Assembly: GCA_950097015.1 (NCBI GenBank)
Contig: CATNEN010000031.1
Coordinates: 930,001-994,000, forward strand
From: Macrostomum hystrix
Lineage: Eukaryota > Platyhelminthes > Macrostomidae
DNA: 64,000 bases
Direction of reading: 5' to 3'
A program made the position numbers and the translations under genes. The notes below the pieces were generated by a model. That model saw only the letters and a list, made by a program, of their open reading frames with translations, made no database searches and had not been told where the DNA came from. This document shows positions 47,513 to 60,451 of this stretch, piece after piece; position 1 is the first letter of the stretch; every line of letters starts with the position of its first letter.

Positions 47513-50500
47513 GGCACGTCTGGCTCGGAGTTGGTCGGACTGACGGGGCCGCAGGGCACGCGCAGAGCCGACGGATTCAGAGCCAGCCGGACCAGGGCAG
47601 ACGAGGAGGAGTCGTCGTTGTCTGTGGCGCTGCTGAATGTGTTTATGAAAGCGCCGTTAAAAAACAAACTACTGTTCCTATCAGGGGAGCGAGAGGATAG
47701 TATAGGTAGAGATTGCGTTTTTTCTGAGGATCTTAAGGATATTTATCCCATCTGAGGATAACGATGATAGTGATCCCATTTGAGGATCTAGAGGATAATA
47801 ATAATAATAATTGACACTAGACCCAAGGGCCAGTGCAGGTATTGTGTCAGGCACACTAACAGGTGGGGACAGCACACCTAATGTACTCCCGGCTCTCTCG
47901 GACACCGGTTGACAGCCGCGTGTCAGCAATGGAATTTATTTTTTCCAAACATATCGGCAGCATCCAAACTCCACTTAATTGCCGCACAGAACTGCTTTAT
48001 TCCACGCCAGCCGGAATTATTATTACCCGACGAAATGTCGGTACTCATTTGCAGCTGAGTAGACTGTGTGCACATCAGGGCAAAGCAGCTTGCCAAAGGC
48101 TGCACGAATAGTTCTAGACTAGGTCGGGAGTCGAACCCAGGACCATCTGATCCATCTGACCATAGAGGATAGAGATCTAATAAATACTCCCATCTGAGAG
48201 CATTTAAGGATAGAGATCTGGGATCATGATATTAGTGATCCTTTCTTCTGAGGACTCTGAAAACTTACACAGCTACAGGCGACTCGACCCGCAGACCCGA
48301 GCCGGAAGCGCCAATCAGCCGAGGCAGTTTGGCCTCAGTCGGTCCATCCTCAGCTGCGGCTGGGTCCGTCTCGGCGGAGGCTGCGGCCGCGGCTGCCTCT
48401 TCAGAGGCTCGCTTGTACACCAAGCATAGAGCCTGCGCATCCTGCAATCGCGACGGCGATAATGGCAGCGGAATCGGCGTCGACTTAGACGCCGGCGTCG
48501 GTGCCGGCTCCAACTTTGGCGGCTTGCTGACCGCGGCGGCTGCGGCTGCGGCAGCGGCCTCGCGCTTCATCTGGGTCATCTGGGCGGCGGCTACCAGCTC
48601 GTTGACTGACGGCATGCCGGAGGACTTGCCGCCCAGTCGGCGGGCCTTCTTCCTGCGGTTGGCCGCGGCGGCAGCCTTGGCCAGAGGCAGCGGCCTGTAG
48701 ATCGGCGCGCTGTCCTTGCGTGGCCGGCCGCGAGGACGCTTCACCGGTTGCTCGACTTCGATGTAGCCATCCTCCTCTTCGTCGTCCTCGTCGTCGGCAA
48801 GGCTGTTGTCGGCGCGCTGGAGACAGTCTGGATCGGTGGCCTGTGAGTTTTTTAAGGATTTGTAGTGAAAAATTCTTTCTAAGGATTTTATTTTTTTATG
48901 GCATATTAACTCCCTTCATGCTACAGCATGCCTCAATTTACACCAGCTGACCCCATTCCACACTCACCGCACTCCAATTTACACACACCCCACCAACGTT
49001 CTACACCCACCCACTCCATTCTACACCAACCCACTCCATTCTACACCCACCCAATTCTATCCTACACCCACCCCAATCCACAATACACCCACCCCACTCC
49101 ACACTACACCCACCCCACTCCACACTACACCCACCCCACTCCACACTACACCCACCCTATCCACACTGCACCCACCCCACTCCACACTACACCCACCCTA
49201 TCCACACTACACCCACCCCACTCCACACTACACCCAACACTGTTTCACTTGACTTATTGGCCATTTAGCTACCTGATCGCCAAGTATATGAACCAAACGG
49301 CGCATTTTAGCGGCAAGAAACGGATACAGGTGAGCGGAAGGCACTAGATCTTGTTTGCGTGGCAACCGCTGCTGCTTATCGCCGCCGGACGCAACAGCGT
49401 CGTCATCGGTGGAATCCTTGATTGCGCCGGAGGTGTTCGGGGCAGATAAGTCAACCGACTCGGATTTGATGCGAGTAACCTGACTACCACCGCCACGGAA
49501 GCTGTTCACATTGGGGTGATAGTGATGCAGCGGTGGCGTAGCCGGCTTAGCCATCCCGGCCGGTGTTGACGGCGGTGTCGAGGGCGAATCATCGTCAACT
49601 GTAGCTGCGCCGGTTGCGACGTCGGACGAATCGTCGGTACTGCCGACACCACCGCCGCTAGCACCGCCAGCAGTGGCAGCGGCAGCAGCGGCCGCTAGGA
49701 GGGCTGTGCCTAGGAGTCCGCTGTAGCGAAGCCGGCCAAGCGTGCCCGCAGGAACACTGGCTGTGGTCGGTGCGGCTGGAGTACCACCAGAGCCTAGCAG
49801 TTGGATTTGCTGCTGCTGCTGCTGCTGATGCTGTCTCTCTCTAGCACCGCTGGCGCCAGTCTTGTACAGCGTACCAGCGGTGCAGTACATTTGCACCTGA
49901 GCGAACGGATGGTAAGGCGTCTTTTTCAACGCCTGCAGCATTCCCGCCCGAGCCATGGGATCTACCGTCCATAGGGAGCCTTTGATTGACACCTGCGATG
50001 TATGACGCGTCAATCAATATAATCAGGTGTGATTTAGTCATTTTTAATCATTAGATTAATGAAGACAGTACAAAAATATTAGCGGAAATGTCTACAAAAA
50101 GTAATGATGAAAATAAAGAACAAAGACTAGTCAAAAAATTCTTCGAGGAAGCAGGTAGGTAACAAACCAGGCCTAAAGCTGAATTCTTCATCGTGTGATT
50201 TAAATATCTACTCATAGTCTAGCTAATAAAACTTTTGCCCAGCAGAGCTTTGCCTGTCAGTGCTAGCGTGATTTACTAACCAGCCGCGTCCCCAGCTGCA
50301 GTGGTCTAACAGAGGAGTGAGCGCGCATCAGATCTAAAAATAGAATTCAAGATTAAAACTGAAAATCTCTCCGTGTCACTTTGCCGACTGACACATTGAG
50401 ATGGCAGCCTGGCCAGTTTAGTGAGTGCATCATGCTGAAAATAACTGGCTAAGTCACGTGACAGAGGAAGGCACGGCTTGTACAAATAGCCCTTAGTGAG

Positions 50501-53500
50501 GCAAAATATTAGAAAAAAACTTGCTGACAAAAAAAATTGACTGACAAGTCATTAAAACCGGTGGTTTTCCGATAACGGAAACATCTTTTCTGGCTGTTAC
50601 ACAGGGGAGACAGCTGGCTGTTAGACAGACGGGAGACAGCTGGCTGTTAGACAGACGGGAGACAGCTGGCTGTTAGACAGACGGGAGACAGCTGGCTGTT
50701 AGACAGACGGGAGACAGCTGGCTGTTAGACAGACGGGAGACAGCTGGCTGTTAGACAGACACGGGAGAAAGCTGGCTGTTAGACAGACACGGGAGACAGC
50801 TGGCTGTTAGACAGACGGGAGACAGCTGGCTGTTAGACAGACACGGGAGAAAGCTGGCTGTTAGACAGACAGGGGAGACAGCTGGCTGTTAGACAGACGG
50901 GAGACAGCTGGCTGTTAGACAGACACGGGAGAAAGCTGGCTGTTAGACAGACAGGGGAGACAGCTGGCTGTTAGACAGACGGGAGACAGCTGGCTGTTAG
51001 ACAGACACGGGAGACAGCTGGCTGTTAGACAGACAGGGGAGACAGCTGGCTGTTAGACAGACAGGGGAGACAGCTGGCTGTTAGACAGACACGGGAGACA
51101 GCTGGCTGTTAGACAGACAGGGGAGACAGCTGGCTGTTAGACAGACAGGGGAGACAGCTGGCTGTTAGACAGACAGGGGAGACAGCTGGCTGTTAGACAG
51201 ACAGGGGAGACAGCTGGCTGTTAGACAGACAGGGGAGACAGCTGGCTGTTAGACAGACAGGGGAGACAGCTGGCTGTTAGACAGACAGGGGAGACAGCTG
51301 GCTGCTAGACAGACAGGGGAGACAGCTGGCTGTTAGACAGACAGGGGAGACAGCTGGCTGCTAGACAGACAGGGGAGACAGCTGGCTGTTAGACAGACAG
51401 GGGAGACAGCTGGCTGCTAGACAGACAGGGGAGACAGCTGGCTGTTAGACAGACAGGGGAGACAGCTGGCTGCTAGACAGACAGGGGAGACATATAACTT
51501 TTCGGAACATTGAAAGAGCATCAGTATTAGATAAAAAAAGTTGGTCACAAAAAAACAAATTTTCGTTTTGCCGGTAGTCAATATAGATTTAGGCCTGCCG
51601 TTGTTAGAGATATTTAGAAATTTTGTCTTTTGTCTTATATAGAAAGACAGAAAACTAAAACTTACTGTTTAGCGAGGGGGTTAGACATAAAATACAGTTT
51701 GTTGAGAATAGTTTTGCTACAGTCCGCAGCCAATGTCACAAAAGATGTTATAATATTTGCTGTGGTGGAAAGTGGTTAAAGTAAAAAACTCTACAAAGTT
51801 TAAAAAGATTATAGTTTTACAAAAAATACCGTTAGGACAAAAGTTAACTTGGATTTATAACTAAAATCTGTCAACTTTCTCCCCCAACTCATCTGTCTCA
51901 GATATCTACCCAACTGTCTGTTTATCTGTCTCAGATATCTACCCAACTGTCTGTTTATCTGTCTCAGATATCTACCCAACTGTCTGTTTATCTGTCTCAG
52001 ATATCTACCCAACTGTCTGTTTATCTGTCTTAAATATCTACCCAACTGTCTGTTTATCTGTCTCAGATATCTACCCAACTGTCTGTTTATCTGTCTCAGA
52101 TATCTACCCAACTGTCTGTTTATCTGTCTCAGATATCTACCCCCAACTGTCTGTTTATCTGTCTCAGATATCTACCCAACTGTCTGTTTATCTGTCTCAG
52201 ATATCTACCCAACTGTCTGTTTATCTGTCTCAGATATCTACCCAACTGTCTGTTTATCTGTCTCAGATATCTACCCAACTGTCTGTTTATCTGTCTCAGA
52301 TATCTACCCAACTGTCTGTTTATCTGTCTCAGATATCTACCCAACTGTCTGTTTATTGCAACTACGTTGGATAGAGTTGAGAGCTAAACAAAGTAAAGAA
52401 TTACTATAAGAAGAATTCAGGCATAAACAGGCAACCTAAGATTGTGGGGAAGTCGAACAAACCTCGTCTTCTTCTGCGGCTGAGTCGCTGTCGCCAACAA
52501 CCTGAGCGCAAAAAGTGCAAAAACTGTTCAAGATCAAAGCAGAATTATTTGTTAATAACATTCCACCGCTTTTTGACAGATGACAAACTCATGCATACAT
52601 TCGAAAATATAAAGCATTCAATAATTTATGCGACCACATTTATTAAACTGGACGATTAAAAAACGAAAAAACGTTTTCTAATTTCTTTCGAAACTGATCT
52701 AACGGAATAGCCATGCGCAGCGTAACTACAAAATAAAATCTAACTTAGAAAATTAATATTCATACAAATTGTCTGCCTAATGTGAATGGATAACTATACA
52801 AAGACCCCTGATCTTATGGTAATGGATAGTTAAACAAAGACCCATGATCTCAATGGGGAGTCACACAAAGACCCATGATCTTATGGGAATGGATAGTTAT
52901 ACAAAGACCCCTGATCTAATGGGAATGGATAGTTAAACAAAGACCCCTGATCTAATGGGAATGGATAGTTATACAAAGACCCCTGATCTTATGGGAATGG
53001 ATAGTTATACAAAGACCCCTGATCTTATGGGAATGGATAGTTATACAAAGACCCCTGATCTTATGGGAATGGATAGTTATACAAAGACCCCTGATCTTAT
53101 GGGAATGGATAGTTATACAAAGACCCCTGATCTTATGGGAATGGATAGTTATACAAGACCCATGATGTTAATGGATAGTCATACAAAGACCCCAGTGAGG
53201 CAGGATACATGGTCATATACAAAGACCACTGTGAAATGAATAAAGGAATTAGTAAACAATTAGTAACGACTATCGATAAAAGCTTAATTTCTATCTGAAG
53301 ATAGAACAGAACAAAGTATTCTTACCAGGTGCATATTTAAAATTCGAAAATTTTGCTCCTAACTAAAAAACTATGCTTGGGTGTAAATCAATGCCTGTCG
53401 GCGTTGAGAATTGAGAATAACTTACATCGCGGAACACCTTCGTGAAGCTCTTATTCAACGACAGATTGTGTCGAACGGAATTTTTCCAACCGTTGTTGGC

Positions 53501-54352
53501 GTGCCGATAATAGGGAAAATTATCCTCAATCCATTGGTAGATCTTCTTAACCGGCAGGCACTTCTCCGGCGACGCCTCCAGCGCCATGAAGATCAGGCAG
53601 GAGAATGAGTAGGGCGGCTTCATCAGCCGGTCGGCCTGGGGATCGTAGTCGCCGCTCAAGGCTCGCAGGGTGGCGCACAACGGCGACGGCTCGCCCAGGT
53701 AGCCGGCCTCCTCGTCGTCATCGTCAGCCGCGGCTGAACCGTTGCGAAAGATATTCGAGGAGATTGACAGGGACGACTTCCGATTGCGAGCTGAATGCTG
53801 ATTGGTTGTCAGCAGCGGAGGCGACTCGGCGTCGATTGGCTCGCAGCAGAGCAGGCCGGCTGGTGACGGCCTCAGGCTGACCAGCCAATCAAAATCGGCC
53901 AGCTCGCTGTCGTCGCCGCCGCCGCCTCCGCCCTCCGGCGAGCCGCGCAGGCTGGCATAGCAACTGCGCGACAGCAGCTGGCCCTGATCGACAGACATTG
54001 TGGCCGACGCGGCACCAGCGGCTGTTAAGGCGGACGAAGATTTCAAAGCGACAGCGACGCTGGCGGAATCGCGGAGCGCCTCGGCGCCGGGCACGTCACG
54101 TAGGGCGCGCGACAAAGACGCCGATGGATAGGAGGCCGCCAGGCTGTCGGCCAGCTGGACGCGCCGACGTCGTCCTTCGTCAACGGCCGAAGACGACTCG
54201 GCCGAGCAGGACTCCGGCGTTGTTGGCGGCGAGGCTGGCACTGGCGGCGGCGAGCCGGCGAACATCAAAGAGATCTCCTCGGCTTCATTAACATGGCTGC
54301 CCCTGCTGACCTCCTCGTTAATGACTAGATTTGAGTCTTCTATCAATGCCAT
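47236..54352 (-). CDS. FOXN3: Forkhead transcription factor, FoxN2/3 (CHES1) type
   Basis: Exons are 54352-53426, 52501-52463, 49992-49273, 48840-48269 and 47632-47236, with phases 0, 0, 0, 2, giving 884 residues. It is a nuclear DNA-binding regulator; FOXN3 acts in checkpoint and metabolic repression in vertebrates. The forkhead domain starts near residue 243 with [14 protein letters not shown], contains [16 protein letters not shown], and resumes in exon 3 with KGSLWTVDP and [12 protein letters not shown], a FoxN2/3 signature. Exon 2 is a 39-base microexon inside wing 1. Exon 4 has an AT-hook-like KRPRGRPRK after an acidic run. Two Gln tracts (exons 3 and 5) and several Ala and Ser runs make the rest low-complexity. 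An acceptor-like GGTGATCTAG ends directly before the ATG. FOXN2 versus FOXN3 is unresolved. Confidence 0.93.
47797..48150 (-). mobile_element. tRNA-type SINE inserted in FoxN intron 4
   Basis: On the minus strand a perfect B box GGTTCGACTCC (48127-48137 region) lies near the 5' end, and an ATT-triplet tail ends the element at about 47797-47815. It interrupts a decayed tandem array built on CATCTGAGGAT and GAGGATA, visible on both sides (47730-47795 and 48150-48250). Confidence 0.6.
48955..49240. repeat. FoxN intron 3 minisatellite, 21-bp unit
   Basis: About 13 copies with the core CACCCACCCCACTCCACACT. It is C-rich on the plus strand and runs to within 35 bp of the exon 3 donor. The intron is 48841-49272. 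Confidence 0.93.
50598..51490. repeat. FoxN intron 2 minisatellite A, 28-bp unit with CAGCTG
   Basis: About 32 copies with the core GGGAGACAGCTGGCTGTTAG and an ACAGAC(A)GG spacer; period 26-28. Each carries one CAGCTG palindrome. The end towards 51490 is the most homogeneous. Confidence 0.95.
51890..52355. repeat. FoxN intron 2 minisatellite B, 33-bp unit
   Basis: About 14 copies with the core CTCAGATATCTACCCAACTG. One extra C at about 52141 splits the array into two phases. The intron is 49993-52462. Confidence 0.95.
52463..52501 (-). other. 39-base FoxN microexon in the forkhead wing
   Basis: Encodes [13 protein letters not shown]. On the gene strand the acceptor is CACTTTTTGCGCTCAG and the donor GAG|GTTTGT. 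Both flanking exons are phase 0, so the reading frame is kept whether it is included or skipped. The exon is inferred from splice consensus and open frame, not from homology. Confidence 0.55.
52780..53215. repeat. FoxN intron 1 minisatellite, 36-bp unit
   Basis: About 12 copies with the core GGATAGTTATACAAAGACCC followed by CTGATCTTATGGGAAT. Diverged copies lie at both ends. The intron is 52502-53425. Confidence 0.93.
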
Positions 54353-57300
54353 CTAGATCACCCAAGCAGGTGGCTGAAAGATTTTGTATTCCATTTCGAC
54401 TAAAATTAGTTTCTTAATTTTTTTATAAATAATTTTTCTAATAAAAACACTGGATGCTGTACACCATTACAGGACGGTCCAGATTTAGAATCTCAGCACA
54501 ATGGAAAAATTGCATCCCTAAGTCCAATTTTAACTTAACTCCTCCCCAATGAGTTAAATGAGTGTGACAATTTATTTTTAAACTATTCAATTACTTAAAT
54601 GACTGAAAACTGAAAAAAAATATTATTTTGTTGGTGTTCATAAGCATAGCTGTGTAACTTAACTCTCTGGACAAACCAAGAAAGGTGAAAATTAACTTAT
54701 TTAGTAGCTGATCAAGACCAAAAGTAATTTTCTTTTTTTAATACCTTCTATTCTATTGAACTTTTACTTCAAACTTAAAGGACTACTGACATGCTTTTTC
54801 TCCAAATTTTTGTTGCTAAGAGCAATATACTAACACATAAGACAAAAATCTAGTAAAAATTATAATGGCCCCGGCTGAAAATCGGAAATAGGAAAAAAAG
54901 TGCTAATTCTGTCAAGATAATACCAAATGCCCACTAAGTAAAATGGAGCCATTTGCCAACAAACACATGTACATTGAAAATAGCATATATTCAAACTGAC
55001 AACAAAAAGTACTTCTTAAAAGTAAAAATACTAAAAAAACTGTTTAAACCAAAGAAACTTTCTGCAGTCAGTCTTCTATATTTTCTACCTAGTTTGCAAA
55101 AAATAGTCTTAGTGCTTCTGTTAGTGTTCCTAACAAATATTTTGTTATATATAAAATCTTTAAAAATGTATCCATTTTGGTGCATGTTCTAGGATTTCTG
55201 ATATAATTAGTTCTGTATAATCTATTTACCATCAATTTATAACTAATCTACTCTAGCAATAGGTATTAAAAAATTCTACTATCTTAGAATTGAATCTAGC
55301 TTCATAAACACTTATCATTTTTAATCTGAAAAACATAACACAAATTTCCATAAACATAGCAAAACATAAAGCAAGCAAGCAAACAAACAAGCATGTATAT
55401 AAGAATATTTGTTTGTATATAATTGTGAGATCAATTATATGCTAAATATTAGCTATGCCCAAAATTGTCGTATTATAAATTGTCACACCCAGATGATAAG
55501 TTGGATACCTCCATAACTTCTGTGCACTTAATATGACAATTTTGGTTAGTGAAATTTATAGGTTAATAGAAAGTCTTTACTTGAAGATTTAAGTTTGTGC
55601 TTTTGCAAGTTGTACAATAGCATATCTGATACCTCTGCCATTGTGGACACTGTATACACAATTAACTGGCCAACTTTGGTCATTTTATTTGTAGAATTAA
55701 ATTGAAAAATGTAATCTTATAACTGAAAACTTTATAATAATAAATTTTCACATTTGAGAGCTAAGTGTATGTGATATTGACAACTAAAAATAGTAGGCCT
55801 ACAGTGAATGCACTTCATACATGCGCAACACCTGGCCGACCTGGCCAAACCGGCTGGGTAAAACGAGGGCCAAGCAAGGTAAGTCGCAAAAACCAACCAA
55901 CCAAGCGCAAAAATAAAAAGGGGGGACCAAGGGACAAAAAAGGAAGGTGTGAAGAAAAGGAAAAAAAGGAGAGAAAAAGAGAGCAAATGAGAGCAAAGCA
56001 AACTAAGTCGCAAATAGAGCAATGAAACTAACTAAGTTCGTAAATAGAGCAAAAACTAAGTCGCATGGCTGGGTAAGATTTGGGAGGTTGCGCATGTATG
56101 ATGCACTTGCACCTTTTTTACATGCAATGCATGTACATGTATGTAGGTATAGTGTTTCTTTTTTAAGTGTTTAATTCAACAAGCTTTGAGGTGATGGTAC
56201 AGAGGTAGAGCAGAGCCAATTGGGGCACACAAATAAGCTTAAGAAAACTACTATTTATGATGAATAATTTCGCATATTATAGCTGCTGAATAAACTTAAT
56301 ATGACAATTTTGTCAAGCTTTTGAAAATATTGCTATCAAGGATATGACAAAATAGAATATGACTATTTTAGTTTAGCCCTATATGTTGATAGCTTGCATG
56401 TCTGCTTATAAAGTGGAAATCTAGCTATGGAAATTATATAATTCTTTTAGAAACAAAGCACAATGAAAGCTAAAAAGGTCCATAGAAAGACGTTCTGGTG
56501 TATGCCTACCTAAACTGTTAAGCAACTATATTTTGGCACAAATTCAGACAAAAACAAAATAATTAGTTTTTTCTATCGCATATACATTAAAAAATCTTGA
56601 AAACTACGAAAAGTATTTTTATAAATTGCTTTGCTTATAGGGCCTGCTGCTTGTGTTGGTCAAGGACATTCGTTTTTTTGGTTTAACTCAAAGAAGAAAA
56701 AAGCGACTGAACGCTGACTTTTTATTAGACTTAATTACAGAATATTGCCATCCTTTAAAATTAAGACAAACCAATTGTAGACGGTGTTTTATTTTACATT
56801 GCTATATAACATTACTAAATGTACATATATGCATGGGACTTGTGCGCCGTAAACTGCTATAAATGTTGATTTAGCTAGAGTCATTAACAACATTAATATT
56901 ATTCTTTGTTGAATCTTCTAACAAACAAAGAAAAACAAATATAGTAAAGAAATAATTGTCCAACTTGACACAGCTCGACGTTAACAGAAAAAATATTTTA
57001 GATTGTAAATTTTCTTTACACACAACTATATGAATAATAAGAATAAATTATTCGTGAATCGTGAAACTTAGACTGCTTTACGAATAAAACTTCATATCAT
57101 TGGAACACTACACATAGACTATGCTCATTGTAAACGAGTCTTTCCAGTTATTTTCCTGAGCAACAGTGACAAAAAATTTACTGAGTTGCAAATGCTGAGA
57201 AAGCAAAATTAAGTGTGCGACAAAATTAGAAGACATGAAATGCTTAGGCGACATGATATCATATTATATTTGATTAGCAATTATTGATAATGTCTTTTAC

Positions 57301-58125
57301 AAATTAAATTTTCGTCTTTTTGTCGCCTTCATTTCGAATTGCGTTTCGATGCTCTTTTGGAGCCCATGCAAGTACCCCGCGTCAGTAAGCACAGCCTTTT
57401 ATCCGCTCTGTTTTACTTTTAGTAAAATTGCCCAATTCAGCTAGTAAAAGCGCAATTAAGTATGGACATGGTCAATTAGCTTAGAGTCTTAAATTAAATT
57501 AAGAACACTAAAAAATTAAGTAGCTATGGATTCTGTGGTCCACGCTTGGTTTGATAACGCCGAAGACAATGATATATATTACAATAGCACTTAAACTAGA
57601 GATTGTTTTGTTTAGTGATATCAAGACTTTTGAGATTTGATATTCACTTGTCACTTTTTTCTAACCCCTAACTTCACATCGTAAAATTTGAATGTAACAC
57701 TCCACTAAATTTTTTAAACAACGCGGCCCTTCCTACCTGCCATATTGTTCACAGAACAATTGTTCACACACACAGCACGGACAATTTGTTCAACTAAAAT
57801 GAGCATTACTACCAAAGAAACTTCCAACAAGCTAGCTTTCTGCCAGAAAATATCCGCATGCAAATTCTTTCAGACAACAAATATATCCGCACATGCATTG
57901 ATCCAGCTTGGATATATCACTGAGTAATAACGTGCGCATGAATTCATCAGCTCGAATTGCTGTGCTAAACAGTAGTCAGGAGCGTATATTTGGGTGAAGC
58001 AGCAGTGATAATCGTGAAGTGATTGAAGTAAGCCTTATAACTTACAACAAGTAAGTAAAATTATAAGGCGTAAAATATATTTGCACTCGATTTGATATAA
58101 CTCTGGAGCATTGCTCCAGAATAAA
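54353..58125. other. AT-rich gene-poor region upstream of FoxN
   Basis: No gene was recognised across 3.8 kb. Short open frames here are AT-biased and lack domains. It contains one inverted-repeat element candidate (55803-56113). FoxN promoter elements could lie here but none is distinctive. Confidence 0.5.
55803..56113. mobile_element. Candidate MITE with inverted ends
   Basis: TCATACATGCGCAAC near 55814-55830 recurs inverted as GTTGCGCATGTATGA near 56088-56102, flanked by further similarity (GTGNA...GCA). The interior is purine-rich with repeated AAGTCGCAAA words. No clear target-site duplication was seen. Confidence 0.35.
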
Positions 58126-58127
58126 TT

Positions 58128-60445
58128 ATCGAGGAGAAAGCATGACTTATCGAGGGGTAGCATAATTAATTTAGGGTTTAGCATAAATTATTGATCGGAC
58201 AGCATAATTTTTCCAAGGAACAGCGTGCATTAACAGCGTTCGGGAACTTGATTAAATGTTGAGAGTCGCATGATTTGAGGAGGAGCATTAATTTTCGAGG
58301 GGAAGGCAATCTTTGTTGAGAAGGTAGTAAGCCCTGTCGAGGGGGTAGTATGCAGTGATTTGTTGAAGAATGGCATGATATATCAAAGGGGTAGCATGAT
58401 ATAGCAATATCGAGGGGATATCAAGAAAATATAAGTATGACATTCAAGTTTAATCTTCTTAATTATTTTTATTCTCAGGGCCTTACGGCGTGATTTTCTT
58501 CTACCAAAGGGTCACATAACTTCTATATTGCCTATTCTAGATTATAAATAATTATCAACTCGACTGGATATATTTTATTTGCTCATTATAAAAAGCTCAA
58601 TAGAACACACAAATTAAAGTGCAAATATTGCAGTGCAACACACTAGATAATATTTGCAGCAATGGGAAGTGCTGTAACAGTTAGCCACTTTATAAATACG
58701 TTCTTTCTATTATAAAAATTGTAAAAATAAATAAAATCAAAAATGCGCCAAAAAAATAATTTTTGTTTCTCTTTGTACCGTATTGAAAGTAATGCTTATG
58801 TAAATAATTTTGTTTTAATACTGTATCCTGTAAATAATACTTTGTAAAATATTATCGTTTTAACAAAATGTCAATTTGCTCTGTATAAATAGCCGCGAGT
58901 TTTGACCAGGAAAAATAAAGGGTTGGGACAAACAAACCAGAGTGTTAAAGAGTCTAAAGTGTCTCTGAAGTTTTCTTGTAAGAAGTTGAAGTTAAAGACA
59001 AGTGTTCTAAGGTGTTTTCAAGAGTTTAAAGAGTGAGTTTAAAGTGAGATAATTTAAAGTGTGTAAAGAGTTGAAATTGAAGGAGTTTTAGTGTGTTTTT
59101 AAAAAGAGTTTTTAAGTGTGTTAAAAAGCAAATTTCCGAAGGTATTGCATTGTGTTATTCATTTTAAGAAGAAATAGCAGTGAGAGATATAATCAGAATT
59201 ATACTCAGGAATTATACTAAGAATATTACAGAAGAGAAACTGCTAAACTCTAATCTCGGGGACGCCTAATTGACTGGAAACGTGTACAGTTGCCTAGTTA
59301 CCGCTCGTGCATATATAAACGCTACCATTTGAGAAGTTAAAACGGCCCATTTAAGGACCGCCATTTAAAATTATCTATTAGTTGAGTCAAACAGCAGTGG
59401 AATTATCAAATAGCCCAAGAACAACTTTGGTGGCATTCAGTAGAATTAAGTAAAAAGAAGTAAAGCCCTGCAACAACTTTGGTAACAGCGGTGGGATAGT
59501 TAATTTCCACCTGTAACTAACTTCGGTGTCAGCGTCAGCGATAGAATAAAAGTTAAACTTATTAAATAAGGCCTGCAACAACTTTGGTAACAGCGGTGGG
59601 ATTAATATTGAATAAGAGGAAAGGCCTACAACAGTGCTAACATCAACACTCACGAATTTCACCTTTTTAAAAATCAAACGCTTTTCTTTAAACCGGACAG
59701 CTAATAATATCCTTTCTATATTTTTAAAACATAATAATTCGAAGTCCGAGAACATCAAACTAAAGAAGATAACGCTTATAATTTGTAAGGTAAAGTATAT
59801 TTGATATCTAGGGAATATCTTAAAGAGATAGCATGAGATTTCCAGGAGAAAGAATGAGGTTTCCAGGGGATTACGTATTACTTTAAGGGTATACCGATGT
59901 TTTTAAGAGGATTATAGATTCATTTATTGAGGGATAGCACGACTTATCGAAGGGGTAGCATGAATTATGGAGGGAGTAGAATGCTTTATCGTTTTTTACT
60001 CGTGGATTCAAATCTAGGAGAAAATATTTTAGGGATTTTAGGGATTGTACCGATTGGGACCGATAATATCGGCCGGGCTTGCGAGCATGTCGTATGTCAA
60101 GACGACACGATTTCTACCCGATAATATCATACTGATCGAGCTACATAGGGGCCTAGTATATTATACCGGCTAGCTAACGAATCAAACGGCTCAGATTGAA
60201 ATTTGTTGTTGGTCAGTCATTCCGAAAGACAAAATACACTTCATTTTATGCGAGTAATAATTGGCCTAGACTTACACAATGGATAGGCTTACACAATAGG
60301 ATCGTACACCAAGATCGGTGCCACTCCGCGGGTGAATGTGATATGAGATATCATGATATATTAGAGACGTAGCATTTTTTCAATGCAGTAGCATGATTAA
60401 TGAAGGGTGATAGCATTTTTTACAGGCAGCATAAGTTATCGGTTA
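58128..60445. repeat. Old decayed tandem array split by later insertions
   Basis: Copies around GACTTATCGAGGGGTAGCAT occur at 58140-58410. The same family (GACTTATCGAAGGGGTAGCA) reappears at about 59825-59985 and 60350-60440. The intervening 58440-59820 is different AT-rich DNA, so the array appears to have been interrupted. Confidence 0.5.
58480..59810 (+). mobile_element. Possible LTR-retrotransposon remnant
   Basis: A TATAAATAG box (about 58883) is followed by AATAAAG (about 58914). Downstream, CAACAACTTTGGTAACAGCG occurs twice (about 59472 and 59576) with GGTGGGAT, resembling the region after an LTR where a primer-binding site sits. No gag/pol reading frame is present and the ends are not defined. 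This is a tentative call. Confidence 0.25.
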
Positions 60446-60451
60446 TCGGTA

